A DNA stretch of 64,000 nucleotides from Nageia nagi. Taxonomy: Eukaryota; Pinophyta. The stretch is from contig JBITNC010000002.1 in the NCBI GenBank assembly GCA_050084985.1, forward strand, positions 16,430,001-16,494,000. The letters are read 5' to 3'. Shown here piece after piece: positions 11,681-22,214 of the stretch; position 1 is the first letter of the stretch, and each line of letters starts with the position of its first letter. Under the pieces are notes generated by a model. It was not told the DNA's origin. It saw only the letters and a list, made by a program, of their open reading frames with translations, and searched no databases. Position numbers and translations under genes: made by a program.

Positions 11681-14406
11681 CCCAAAAGAATTTGATGCCA
11701 AGAGAGAAAATCTGGGTAGAAATGGCTAAATCAATGTCAAACCCAAGGTTGTCACAGACTGGGGATGGGGTACGGGGGACTAGGGGACGGGTTTCCGGAA
11801 CAGTAGGGGACAGAGACGCGAATTTAGGAAATGCGTGGGATCTAGGGGATGACAAGTTATAAGACAAGGAAAAAAAATGACACATAATCATCCATTATGC
11901 AAAAACCAACAAAATCATTATTCAAAACCTAACAAAATGGTAATACATCATTTCAGAACACAAATGTTATATGAAAACTAACAAAATGGCTAAATATATT
12001 CTACATTCTTAATGAACAGTAGGAAACTTCCCCTATGGAGTCCCCAAGTTTCCGGGGATGGCAGGAATGGGGATGGGGATATTGAGGGTGGGGACATGTT
12101 TATGATATTGTAAAACAACCATAAGCTTGTGTCTTATCCTCCCCTTCACTCTTGTATAATCCAGTTGTAGAATTGTTTTACTTTAATTTGTCTTTAGATT
12201 CATTCTTGTTCTTTTTATCCTTGCTTTTGCTCTTTTGGATATTCTATGGCACTCGAAGGAGATCATATTTTTTGTAGGTATTTATCCTGTGTGATTTTCC
12301 TCTGATTTTCTCTTTGTTAGTGTTTTCTTTGACATTTTTAGGTACAAGTCTAGGTTTTCTACAATGCGTTTCTTTGTATTTAGTTTTCTCAAAACAGAAA
12401 TATAATTTGTTTGCGTTGTTCACTATTTCCCTTTTTGACAAAATGCAACATATATTACTTGAACCAAAAACAGTTACCAACATGGGATCACATGGAAATT
12501 CTCTTGAAATGAAGACCAAAATAGGTCAATGGGACCAATAAGTACATCAAATCATGCAATAGTTAAAGAGAGACAGCGAAGGTGTCTTCTAAAATACAAG
12601 AAAGAGAGGTATGATGAAGAGAATCAAACAACCCTAGAGAGAACAAAAAACAAGTTGGTATATGAAAAAAACAATAAGGTTTTCTCTCGAGGTAGAGGTA
12701 CAAAAGCATCAAACAATCATGCTATAAATCTTCTTCGAGAGTCTGTGTGCTATGCTCAAACAACCTAATAAATCCTCATCACCTTCATGAGAAGTAGAGT
12801 AGGAACACCTACATCTTTTTCTCTCACAAAGATTAGGCTTTTCGCTAAAGTATCAAAACCTTATAGAAGTCTACAAAATAACAGTAGACTTTCAAAGACC
12901 ATTGGTTGTCCTCCTCAATATGGCATGAAAAGTGAACATGTGGTCAATAGATTGATGGTACTTTTTGAAACCAGCTGGCCCTTGGCCTTAGCCCCAACTT
13001 CTTTAATACTTTAGATCAATAGCGTAAAGTGTGGCAACAGTATGGCCAAACATGATAGTCTTATAGATTTTGGGGTCAAGGACACTGACAAACTCGTGAA
13101 TGGGATGGATAATGTTTTGAGACCAAGCTGGTGCAAAACCAGAACAGCCACCTCATTGAAGAGGGTAGCAATAGGACCAGCCATCGGTTTGGTGGTAAGG
13201 AAATAAATCACCAATGTTGTAACTCCATGAGAGTGGAGTCAAGAAAGCTAAATCGTACATAATAACGTGACATTAACAAAAGATTGTTGTAGACTCATTT
13301 TGGAAAATTGATTTGCATGGTAACTCTACAAAAAATCTGCATGCAACCATGCAGATAAACCCTAACCTATGTTGTCTGGATGAGCAAATCAGACCCTAAA
13401 CAGCTTGCACTAGATACGTACTTGTTGAGAGTACTTGGGGATATGTATTGAAATTGAACCATTGCTACATCCATTAAAGCCATACTGGGTGAAAGGGCAT
13501 GTGCAAGGTGTATTGATCCTACTTAAAAATTAATACATGTATCTGAGTAAAACACCAAAGGCTTTGTTAAAAAGGAAGGAACAAACTTCTTTGGTGAGAT
13601 GCAAAATCCGATCCTTCAAGTAAAATCTTTGCAATCCAAACTATTCTAATCAAAAATCGAGACTGAGTTTTATGATATCTTAAGTACTTTTACATGTTGT
13701 AACTAGAGATAAATAGTTATTGAAAAATTATAATATATATGATGTTATGCTGTGATTTACTCATGACATATTTTAATGTATCAATTGACAAATTATAACC
13801 TGAAAATATTATTTCAGTGCAGTTCTACTGAGTAAATGATCTTATATTTTATCTTCTGATTTTTATTATTATGTAACCAAGTTTAAATGGTTTGCACTAC
13901 ATAACCTTGCACCTTGCATACACCTACTCCCTCACATCCATGTACCAAGTCTAGGGAACCTGCACCAGATGAGCGATATCCATATCTTGTGTACCCCTGC
14001 ATCTGTTCACCATACAACCTTACTTCACAAAGTCTGAAACTGCTTATCAATTATCAAAGAATACCAAAGTTGTGTCTTGTACCAAGGGAACGTTGAAATG
14101 AAAAGTAGGCTCATCTCAAATAGACATTGTGAATACATTTCTAACCAATACCCTTTTTCCACAATTGATACACGAGGAATTGCCAAGCTTTATGTCTTTT
14201 AAATGGGTTTTTATTGTTAAACCATATGTAGGATTAATCAAGAAAACACTCTTATGTTAAAAAAAATTAAGAGTGATGGGAGATAATTCTATATTTTGGT
14301 CATTGTTAGACATCAACAAACTTCTTTCTTTTATATGTGTTATTGAAATATAAACTTGATCCATGATCCTTAAGAAAAAAACATTTTTAACATCTTTGGA
14401 TTTCAG
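11681..14406. other. Intron sequence upstream of the first PCS exon seen; no gene found
   Basis: 2.7 kb. 11745-11840 and 12030-12110 are G-rich islands (GGGGATGGGG, TTTCCGG) separated by AT-rich sequence, perhaps the two ends of a small decayed hAT-like element. The rest holds only short chance ORFs. I looked for the PCS exon with the catalytic FCGLASL-type motif and did not find it. Confidence 0.4.
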
Positions 14407-14645
14407 GTCCATGGCGTTGGTTTGATGAGTCTATGCTGGATTGCTGTGAACCTTTGGAAAAAGTCAAAGTTGATGGTATTTCATTTGGAAAAGTTGCATG
14501 TCTAGCCCACTGTGCTGGAGCCAAGGTTGACGCTTTTCGAACTAATCAAAGTTCTCTTGATGATTTTCGGAGATATGTTGCAAAGTGTGCTTCATCTGAG
14601 GATTGCCATGTCATTGCATCATATCATAGAGCCCCATTCAAACAG
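14407..14645 (+). CDS. PCS: Phytochelatin synthase, internal exon ([10 protein letters not shown]...)
   Basis: Phytochelatin synthase is a cytosolic papain-like gamma-glutamylcysteine dipeptidyl transpeptidase that joins glutathione units into metal-chelating phytochelatins when heavy metals are present. This 239-nt exon starts after TTTCAG (completing a Gly codon) and ends CAG|GTGTGG, phase 0. It encodes the highly conserved family block [19 protein letters not shown], then [30 protein letters not shown] and VIASYHR. It lies between the catalytic Cys segment (earlier exon, not in view) and the His/Asp segment (next exon). No stop or frameshift. The next exon is 15.3 kb away, across an intron filled with copia and hAT elements. 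Confidence 0.95.
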
Positions 14646-17600
14646 GTGTGGTTTTTGTGAATTTTAGTTTTCCAAAATTGTTCAGACATTTAGTATGGTT
14701 TTGTTACTTGTTCTCCTGATATCATTATATGTTCTCATGGCAAAAATATGGAGGAGTAATAATGCAATGTTGGACTTGAATGTCTAATTGTAATTGCCAA
14801 CTGTTGCTTATTATTGCCTACCAATGCTTAAGTTCTTTTAATTTTTATTATTAGAAGTTTTATGTTTGCTTTTTCTTTTTCTTTTTTGTCGTGTAAAGTT
14901 TGGTAAACAGGATATCAGAAAACCAAAATATGTCATCAAATGGCTATAAAAGCTGGTAGATACTTCACAAGTTTCCAAAAAATCTATTGAAATATCAAGT
15001 AAAATTTGAAAAGGCTTCTCATATTTGTTCTGTTTATAGTTAATTTTTTAGTTCACAGCCTAGCTAGCATGCCAAATTGGCATATGAGCTCCCTTTTTGG
15101 TAGCTAGGGAGCTTTTCAGTTTACGTTGTATATCCTTTCAAATTTGCACGTCCTTGATTTGTGTTCTATCCAAATGATTTGGGATTTCCTCTTGTTGGTT
15201 AGTTGGCCTATCCTTAGACATTGGTCTCAGAGAGCTCTTTCTGATGGGATGGGGTTGCCAGATAGGGCCTTTTGTGTCCCGAATGGTATATCTAATTGTG
15301 ATTGCTATTTTGAGGAGACACCAATTGACTAGGTCTCCCACTGGGCTAAATGCGTGCCTGGGTTACAGATGTTATAATTAGTTGTGCCTACTATGCTTAA
15401 GCGTTATTACTGGACTAGGTCATCGGTGTTCATTTTACCTTAGGCTGCAAATGGTTCCTGACCATGGAAGACATTTCAAACCGGAATATATGAAACTCAG
15501 ATCCTTAATGGCCACATCAACAGTTGTCAAGAACAGAAAAACAGCATGTGGGGACAAAATTCACAAAAAGTGATAGGAGGAGAATAATATCTGATTAGGA
15601 GTTGATATGTAGCCATGTGCAGTCTCAATTCATTTTGTTTTCATTATCCAAGAATTTTCTCAATATTGATTCCAGGGAGTTGGGGGAGGGTGATTACTAC
15701 TCATACTACATTTCAGTTTGTTATATGTTCTGCATGTGAAGCTATCTTTTCTGATATCTGTTAGTATCATGGTTCCAACGTTGAAAGTTTGCACCCTTGT
15801 GCATCCTACATTTTTTCAAATTGTTCATTATGGTGCAACTATCTTCCAATTTGCTCAAACACCTCATGCATAAATTCTATGATGTGACTCCTGCATTCTT
15901 GTTTGATTCAGGCATGAAGAAGATATCAGTTAATCCCTTTGGTGACCTTCTAGACATAGTTTAGGATGTGATTTAGCTAAATGACCTATTCACGGAATTG
16001 TTGGATGTGAATTCATCTTGTTCTAAGGTAAGTTCAATAATCTTGGGTTGTTTCCAATAATATCATAAAATTATTCATACTCCTATTTGTTATCTTTGAT
16101 GATCTTTTTGGGGGATGATATGTGAAACTGTTCTGCAATTTGTTGTGTAATTTTTTCTAGCGTATTCCTGAAATGGCAAAAATCGTTGATGTCACTGTTA
16201 TCCTGATTGGCAGTCAATGCAATCTAACAACTTACATGCAATATAAAATAAGAAATTTTGTGTCTTTCAGCAAGGAATAAAATATGCCATCTTGGAAAAT
16301 ATGTCAACTACAGAAAATGTGAACCGGTTCCTGATTTCATTCTGGGCAATCCAAGAACAAAATCTGTTGCTGGTACCTACAACAGCCCGACTGGCACAGG
16401 AAATGGCTGATACAATTTAACACTTTGACATCAACCTCTTTCTAGCTGGCATGCTTGGCAACTCTCCACATATGATTTCACCTCTAGTTGTTTATGGTTA
16501 GTATAATTTCTCCTCTACCAATGTGAAGTTTCGCCTGGCAAATTGACCACCCTATGCTATTCTTGTTAAATTTTCTTTCATGGATCTGTCTGGACTGCTT
16601 ATGTAATTTGTTTTTGCAAAAAATACTATTGCTTGATGACAAAATCCAGAAACTGAGATATTTGCTTCCCATGTTTCATGGAAAGATTTAACACTTGCAA
16701 AATCTACAGCCTTCTTATGCTTATCAAGTTCTCCAGTCAAACTAAACTTGCTGACATGGCGGTTAACAAACTTAACCATTTACTTAGAGCATCAAACATC
16801 CTATCTGATCTACCTGACTGCTGCTTCAAAATGAATGAGAAGCTTTGGAGGTCTTTCACCCATTTCATCTTTTTGATTTAACATTCTTGATTGTTATGAA
16901 CATAGTGTTGAGACTTTGCAAGTCTTTAGAAGATTTTGAGTCCCGATTTGAGTTAGAGATAACAAGTCCAAAGTAATAGATTCTCAAGTTTTTTGAAGGC
17001 CCTATGAGTTTTTGTGAGCTTTTTCGAGCCCCACAAATTTATCTCTTAGACTCAACGAGTCCTTATCAGCTCAAAGAGGAAAAAAATTGCAAATCAATAA
17101 TTAAAAAACTGCACATTCCACACTTTTTTGATTTATTTATTATCACTTGTAGTGATAATTTGGTTAATGTTGTATGTTAGTGATGTGCCTTTGTTGAGGA
17201 CTATATCAAAAGTGAATCCTTTTTTTTAATTGCTAAATTATGTAATATCTACCAAGCTGTTGCGAATTTTTTTGTGACGTTGAAGTCCAAGTCTCAACAC
17301 AATGCCTAGGAAGCTATCAAGAAGAGTTGTGATCTGTATATGATACAAATTCCTCACATATCAGATGATGCTTTGACTCTTCAATGTTTGAACAAGTACA
17401 TAAAATTCCTGTGATGATTTTAGTATTTCTTATTTGTCTCATTCAGTTTTTCACTGAAGTAAGCTTCTTGTTTATCCTTATGAATTATTAGTCCCAATTT
17501 GCATTACGCTAGCATCACAGTTAGCTTGAAAGTTTGAAACATTTTAGTGAAATCAGGAAAGGTCAAGACTTAACTCTTTATAACCCTCTTCTAAAATCTC

Positions 17601-17718
17601 AAATCTTTTTTAATGTGCTCTTCTTACAGGTTTTTCTTTTTACAAGCAGTCTGCCATTATTTGTGATAGACTTCTTGCTAAAACAAACCTGCCCATGAAA
17701 ACTTCTTCCCTTAAATAT
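14646..17718. other. First part of the 15.3-kb PCS intron
   Basis: Starts with donor GTGTGG. Mostly unremarkable AT-rich sequence. Exon-like islands at 15910-16030 and 16269-16500 are listed separately. A block at about 16915-17060 with repeated GAGTC/TTTTGAG words resembles a decayed transposon end. No other gene found. Confidence 0.5.
16269..16500 (+). pseudogene. Exon-like relic of an unrecognised protein
   Basis: After an acceptor-like TTTCAG the + strand reads about 45 open codons (KYAILENMSTTENVNRF ... TTARLAQEMADT), then a stop, then more protein-like sequence in the same frame (HFDINLFLAGML). A possible earlier segment at 15910-16030 ends at GGTAAG. The texture is that of a decayed processed or genomic gene fragment rather than a transposon. 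I do not recognise the family. It is broken by stops and does not fit the PCS protein. Confidence 0.25.
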
Positions 17719-17723
17719 ATTCT

Positions 17724-17912
17724 TATCAGAGAATGCAATGCAATTTATTTTGTATTAAGGTAATGGATATTTATACAAATAATGAATAATTGAGCCCATG
17801 TAACAACAGGTACTCACAAGGCTGCATGTGAATTAACAAACTATAACAAACCAGATAAAAACAATAACTAACACATGCATGGGGATGAGGAGATGATGTA
17901 ATATATCAAACA
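17724..17912 (-). repeat. 3' LTR of the copia element
   Basis: 189 bp. Minus-strand start TGTTTGATATATTACATC; end CATTCTCTGATA. Directly next to the target duplicate ATTCT at 17719-17723. Confidence 0.9.
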
Positions 17913-17929
17913 TTCCCCCCTCCCGCACC

Positions 17930-20900
17930 CCCCTCCCCCCAAATTGTTGTCTTGATGTTTGCAAATGAGAGATCCCTGAAATGTTTCAATCTTAAGCGGC
18001 TTAGTGAGAATATCTGCTCAATGTTATTCAATAGAACAAAATTCAAGCTGAATATTGTGTTGTTGAACATGTTCTTGTATGAAGTGGCATTCAACTTGAA
18101 TATGCTTTGTTCGTTCATGAAATACTGGATTACGAACGAGCTTGAGAACACTTTGATTGTCACAATAGAGGATTGTAGGCTGCTTTTGAGGTACTCCCAA
18201 TCCTTGTAGCAGGCAGCATAGCCAAATTGCTTCACAAACAACTCCACTTGCTGCCCAATATTCTGCTTCAGTTGAGGAATGTGCAACCGTGTTTTGATTC
18301 TTACTTCCCCAAGATATTAGACCAGATCCAAGAAAGAAGACATCCTGGTGTAGATTTTCTATCATCAATAGATCTTGCCTAGTCTGTATTTGTATATCTA
18401 GTCAAGAAGAATCGATTATTCTTCTTATATTCTAATCCATTGCTCACAGTACCACATATATATCTCAGTATTCGTTTAGCTGCTTTCCAGTGACATATCT
18501 TTGGTTCTTGCATGAACCGTGAAAAATAATTGACAACATAACTGATATCTAGTCTGGTGTAGGTCAAGTAGATCATATCTCCAATCATTTGTCTATAGAG
18601 TGTTGCATTCACTGGTGGAGATGTATCTAAAACGGATAACTGTAACCTTGATTCCATCGGTGTAGAAATGGGTTCGCAGTCAAACATTTGAAACTTATCT
18701 AGCAAATTCTTGTCATATTTTCTTTGAAGTACAAAAATATGATGCTCTATCTACCATACCTCTAAGTCGAGACAATAATTAAGCAGCCCAAGATCTTTCA
18801 TATTAAATGCCTTCTTAAGGTCATTCTTGGTTGATTCAATCAACTGCACCAAACTACCTGTGAATCTATGATGACTAAGTCATCAACATACACATTGAAA
18901 ATCACAACCTCCCCCTTGCTCCATAAGGCAAAGGTGTAGTTTGCCCCCCTGGTTTGGTGATATAAACCTTCTCCTTAAGATCACCATTAAGGAAGGCACT
19001 TTTCACATCTATTTGGTACACCTTTCATTCAAATTGTGCAACTAGAGCAAAAATCATTTTGATGGTTCTGATTTTTTTTTGTGGAGAAAATGTTTTCTCA
19101 TAATCAATCCCTTCTTTTTGGGCATAACCCTTAGCCACAAGTCTTGCGTTATACTTACCTATAATGACATCTGGCTTGTATTTGGTCTTGTAAACCCACT
19201 TACAACCTATGGCTTTCTTCCTTGATGGAAGATCAATAAACTCCCAAGTCTTATTTTTTTATTAAGGATTGATATTTTGCATCCATGACCTCCTTCTAAA
19301 GCTTTGATTCTAGTGCTTCCTGAACAATAGAAGGCTCAAAATTATCAACTATAGAGCTCATAAATGCTAGATTTACCTCATTGCGAGCCATGCTGCAAGT
19401 CCTTGGTCCTGATGATGAATTTGGGACAATCATGAATGGTACTAGTGTACCACTTGGGTATGAGTTGTGTAACAAATTGATTATCGACATTCCCATCTTA
19501 AGCATCCACAACCTTATCACTTTTCTCATCAATGAAGCGAGGAGCACTATCTGGAGTAGGTGTTGATGTGGAAGGTGAGCTTGACTCATTCTCTTCATCA
19601 AAAATGACATCTCTACTGATGTAAATCTTCTTTGTGGTAGGATCCATAAGTCAATAAGCTTTTGATTTATTGCTACACCCAAGAAGAATTCATTTCCTGG
19701 ATTTCTCATCAAGGTTCTTTCTCTTTTCCTTGGGAATATGCATGTATGTAGTACAACCAAACACACGAAGATGAGCTATGGAAGGCTTAAATCTATCCAT
19801 GCTTCCTCTAGTGTGATGGCATCAAGGGATTTGGTTGGTGCACGATTTAGTAGATAGATTGTTGTGTGCACAACTTCTGCCCAAAATGCCTTTTCCAAAT
19901 AAGAATCTTTTAACATGCTACGTGCCATTTCCATGATGACACAATTACATCATTTTACAATTCCATTTTGCTGAGGGGTGTAAGCTGCAGTTAATTGATG
20001 ACAAATTCCATTTTGTTTCAAGTAGGTGGAGAATTTTGTGTTGTTGAATTCTCCCCTTGATCTGAGCGAAGCACATGAATACGATGATTGGATGCTTTTT
20101 CCACAATAGTTTGAAACTCTTTAATGTAGGAGAAGCTTCATCTTTAGTCTTCAATTAATATTTTCTTGTATGATCACAAACAAAAACTGAAAATATTTGA
20201 AACAACTTACACTTGTCATGGGTCTGTACATATTGACGTGCACTCGTTGCAAAGGTTCACTTGCTTTATGCTCACTTGTGTTGAAGGGTGCTTGATGTTG
20301 CTTTCCAACAATACAATTGGAACAAATAGCACTCGTCTTCTGAAGAGAGGGAAGACCTCTCACCATATTATTCTTACTCAAAGTAAACAAATAGCAAATG
20401 CTCAAGTGACCAAACCGCCAATGCCAAAATGTAGCAAGATCATCATTCTTTGCTACCAAGGTTTGATTATTGTTGATGGTATCAAGCCTAAACATTTTTC
20501 CTACTCTAGAGGCATGTGCAACAATTTTTGAATTTCTAGATTTGTCTTTGATGAGACATTCCCTTTTTCCATCAATACTATCAAACTCGATTCTCAAATT
20601 ATGATTGAGAAATTGGTTGACAATAGAAGATTTTTGGTTAGTCCTGGAACATATAGCACTTCTATAATCATGCAATGATGTGTGCCAAATTGTAAAGATA
20701 TTTCACCAATATCTTGAATATCATAGGTGGTATCATCTTCGATAGAAACTTTGCTAGGATGAGGTTTTATTGTTAGAAACCACTCCACTCCAGTCATGTG
20801 CTTTGTAGGACCTGAGTCCACATACCAAATTGAATTTTTGTGTGAACCATCGTCGGAATTATGGGAAGTGAAGACAAACTCATTAGATTCATTTTCTTCA

Positions 20901-21280
20901 ACAATGTTGCCATGCTGTCATTTTTTGTTCTTTGGAGCCCATCTTGGATTGCCACCTTGAGAGGATTGCTTTTGATGCATCTTATTGTTGGATGAACCTT
21001 ATGCCAAGGAGTTGTACAAATAATGCTTCCCATCATGTCTAGTCTTCTCACAAATTGAACATTGCAACTGGGAACAAGATTGATTCTGATATTTGGGAGG
21101 TACACCATTACACTTTATAGGCTTCTTGGCTTTTTGGTGTGTGGTCATAGCATGATCCTCATTATGTTCTTGATTCACCAATTCCTCTTTTTGGAGTTGG
21201 TTTACCAACTTCTCAAAGCTAGGTGTTTGTTTTGTGACATTCAAGGTTGTCACAAATACTTCATACTGTGGTGGCAATGC
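17930..21280 (-). pseudogene. copia gag-pol polyprotein, many frameshifts
   Basis: Read on the minus strand: gag end with PPQYEVFVTTLNVTKQTPSFEK near 21270 and a damaged zinc knuckle (C-x2-C-x4-H-x4-Y, last Cys lost) near 21030; protease DSGPTKHMTG near 20815 (usual third residue Gly, fourth Ala); pre-integrase HWRFGHL and C-x2-C near 20430-20320; integrase pieces at 20150-19850; RT with QIDVKSAFLNGDLKEKVY (minus strand near 19020-18970) and catalytic YVDDLVI (18870-18890); RNase H with STEAEYWAASG and a YCDNQS motif (18290-18140). Stops and shifts lie between most domains. Confidence 0.88.
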
Positions 21281-21285
21281 TCTTA

Positions 21286-21389
21286 GAACAACAAGTACTC
21301 ACAAAGCTGCATGTGAATTAAAAAACTAGATAAGAACAATAATTAACACACACACATGGGGATGAGGAGATGATGTTATATATCCAACA
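21286..21389 (-). repeat. Extra LTR fragment inside the copia leader
   Basis: 104 bp matching the first half of the element's own LTR, in the same orientation, lying between the primer site and gag. Just beyond it (plus 21390-21397) is a T2C6 run, that is, a purine tract on the element strand, so it reproduces the natural purine tract-LTR junction. Between it and the primer site is a 69-codon frame (21376-21585) of unknown origin. Confidence 0.75.
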
Positions 21390-21742
21390 TTTCCCCCCTT
21401 CTTAAATCATTGTCTCCAACTATAATCTCCATGAAGATCAGCAATGCACACCAAGAGCGCACATGCATCAATAGCAAGATAGCCAATGCGTAAAAAGGTG
21501 GAATAAATAGTTCTGCATTTGCAACACGTCTATATTTGAACGGGGTGTGCCCACGATGGACAAGAGTTTTAGACGAACATAACAAGGATCATGGCTGCAG
21601 GATTCACATCAGCTGGTCTCATCTTCTGCTACACATTAGTTCGCGTTCCCAATCTACTTCATCGCTTCCCTAGATAGATAGTTCGTTTGATGGCACATCC
21701 ACCATTTCAGTGGCGGCCTAGGGGTAGAATGCTTTGATACCA

Positions 21743-21931
21743 TATCAAAGAATGCAATCTGATATATTTTGTATTAAGGTAATGGGTATTTATACAAACT
21801 ATGAATGATAGAGCTTGTGTAACAATAGGTACTCACAAGGTTGCATGTGAATTAACAAACTATAACAAACCAGGTAAAAACAATAATTAACACACACATG
21901 GGGATGGGGAGATGATGTAATATATCCAACA
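21743..21931 (-). repeat. 5' LTR of the copia element
   Basis: 189 bp, starts TGTTGGATATATTACATC (minus strand), ends TTCTTTGATA before the primer site. Equal in length to the 3' LTR. Confidence 0.9.
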
Positions 21932-21936
21932 ATTCT

Positions 21937-22148
21937 TGGATGTTGACTAGTCCAAAGTTGCTTGGATATTGTTTTGGCCCCATCTTTAATCCATCTTTGA
22001 TTTGTAATGGCTCATCTCCTTTAATCCAATGATAGAAGGCAAAGTCATGAGTTGAACAATGAAGACAAACAATCTCAAAGACCAACTTGTGCATGTATGA
22101 TTTGGGTTGCAAACTCACCTCTCCAATGGATGCAAGAGCTTGTTGCCA
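21937..22148 (-). pseudogene. Unrecognised protein-coding fragment next to the copia insertion
   Basis: The minus strand has about 70 clean codons with a non-transposon look (SYMHKLVFEIVCLHCSTHDF, HWIKGDEPLQIKDG, YPSNFGLVNIQE). The frame runs into the copia target site, so the insertion cut it. On the other side (left of 17719) it cannot be followed for more than a few codons. I do not recognise the family. Confidence 0.3.
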
Positions 22149-22214
22149 ACCTTGGCTTGTAAGTAGGCAATTCTAATGATTTGATTGCTGTGGAAGGTGA
22201 ATTGACAATTCATG

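Larger units (their letters stand above)
17724..21931 (-). mobile_element. Ty1/copia LTR retrotransposon, decayed
   Basis: Minus strand, 4208 bp, with 189-bp LTRs at both ends (21743-21931 is the 5' LTR, 17724-17912 the 3' LTR). The target duplication is perfect: ATTCT at 17719-17723 and 21932-21936. LTRs start TGTT and end TGATA, an uncommon ..TA end that the duplication fixes. The primer site TGGTATCAAAGCA (plus 21730-21742) adjoins the 5' LTR; a G-rich purine tract (plus-strand C runs 17914-17940) adjoins the 3' LTR. Domain order gag-protease-integrase-RT-RNase H defines Ty1/copia. All frames are broken. Confidence 0.93.

Noticed and set aside
8212-14406. PCS exon with the catalytic Cys (FCGLASL-like)
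   Set aside because: Looked for and not found; likely upstream of the window.
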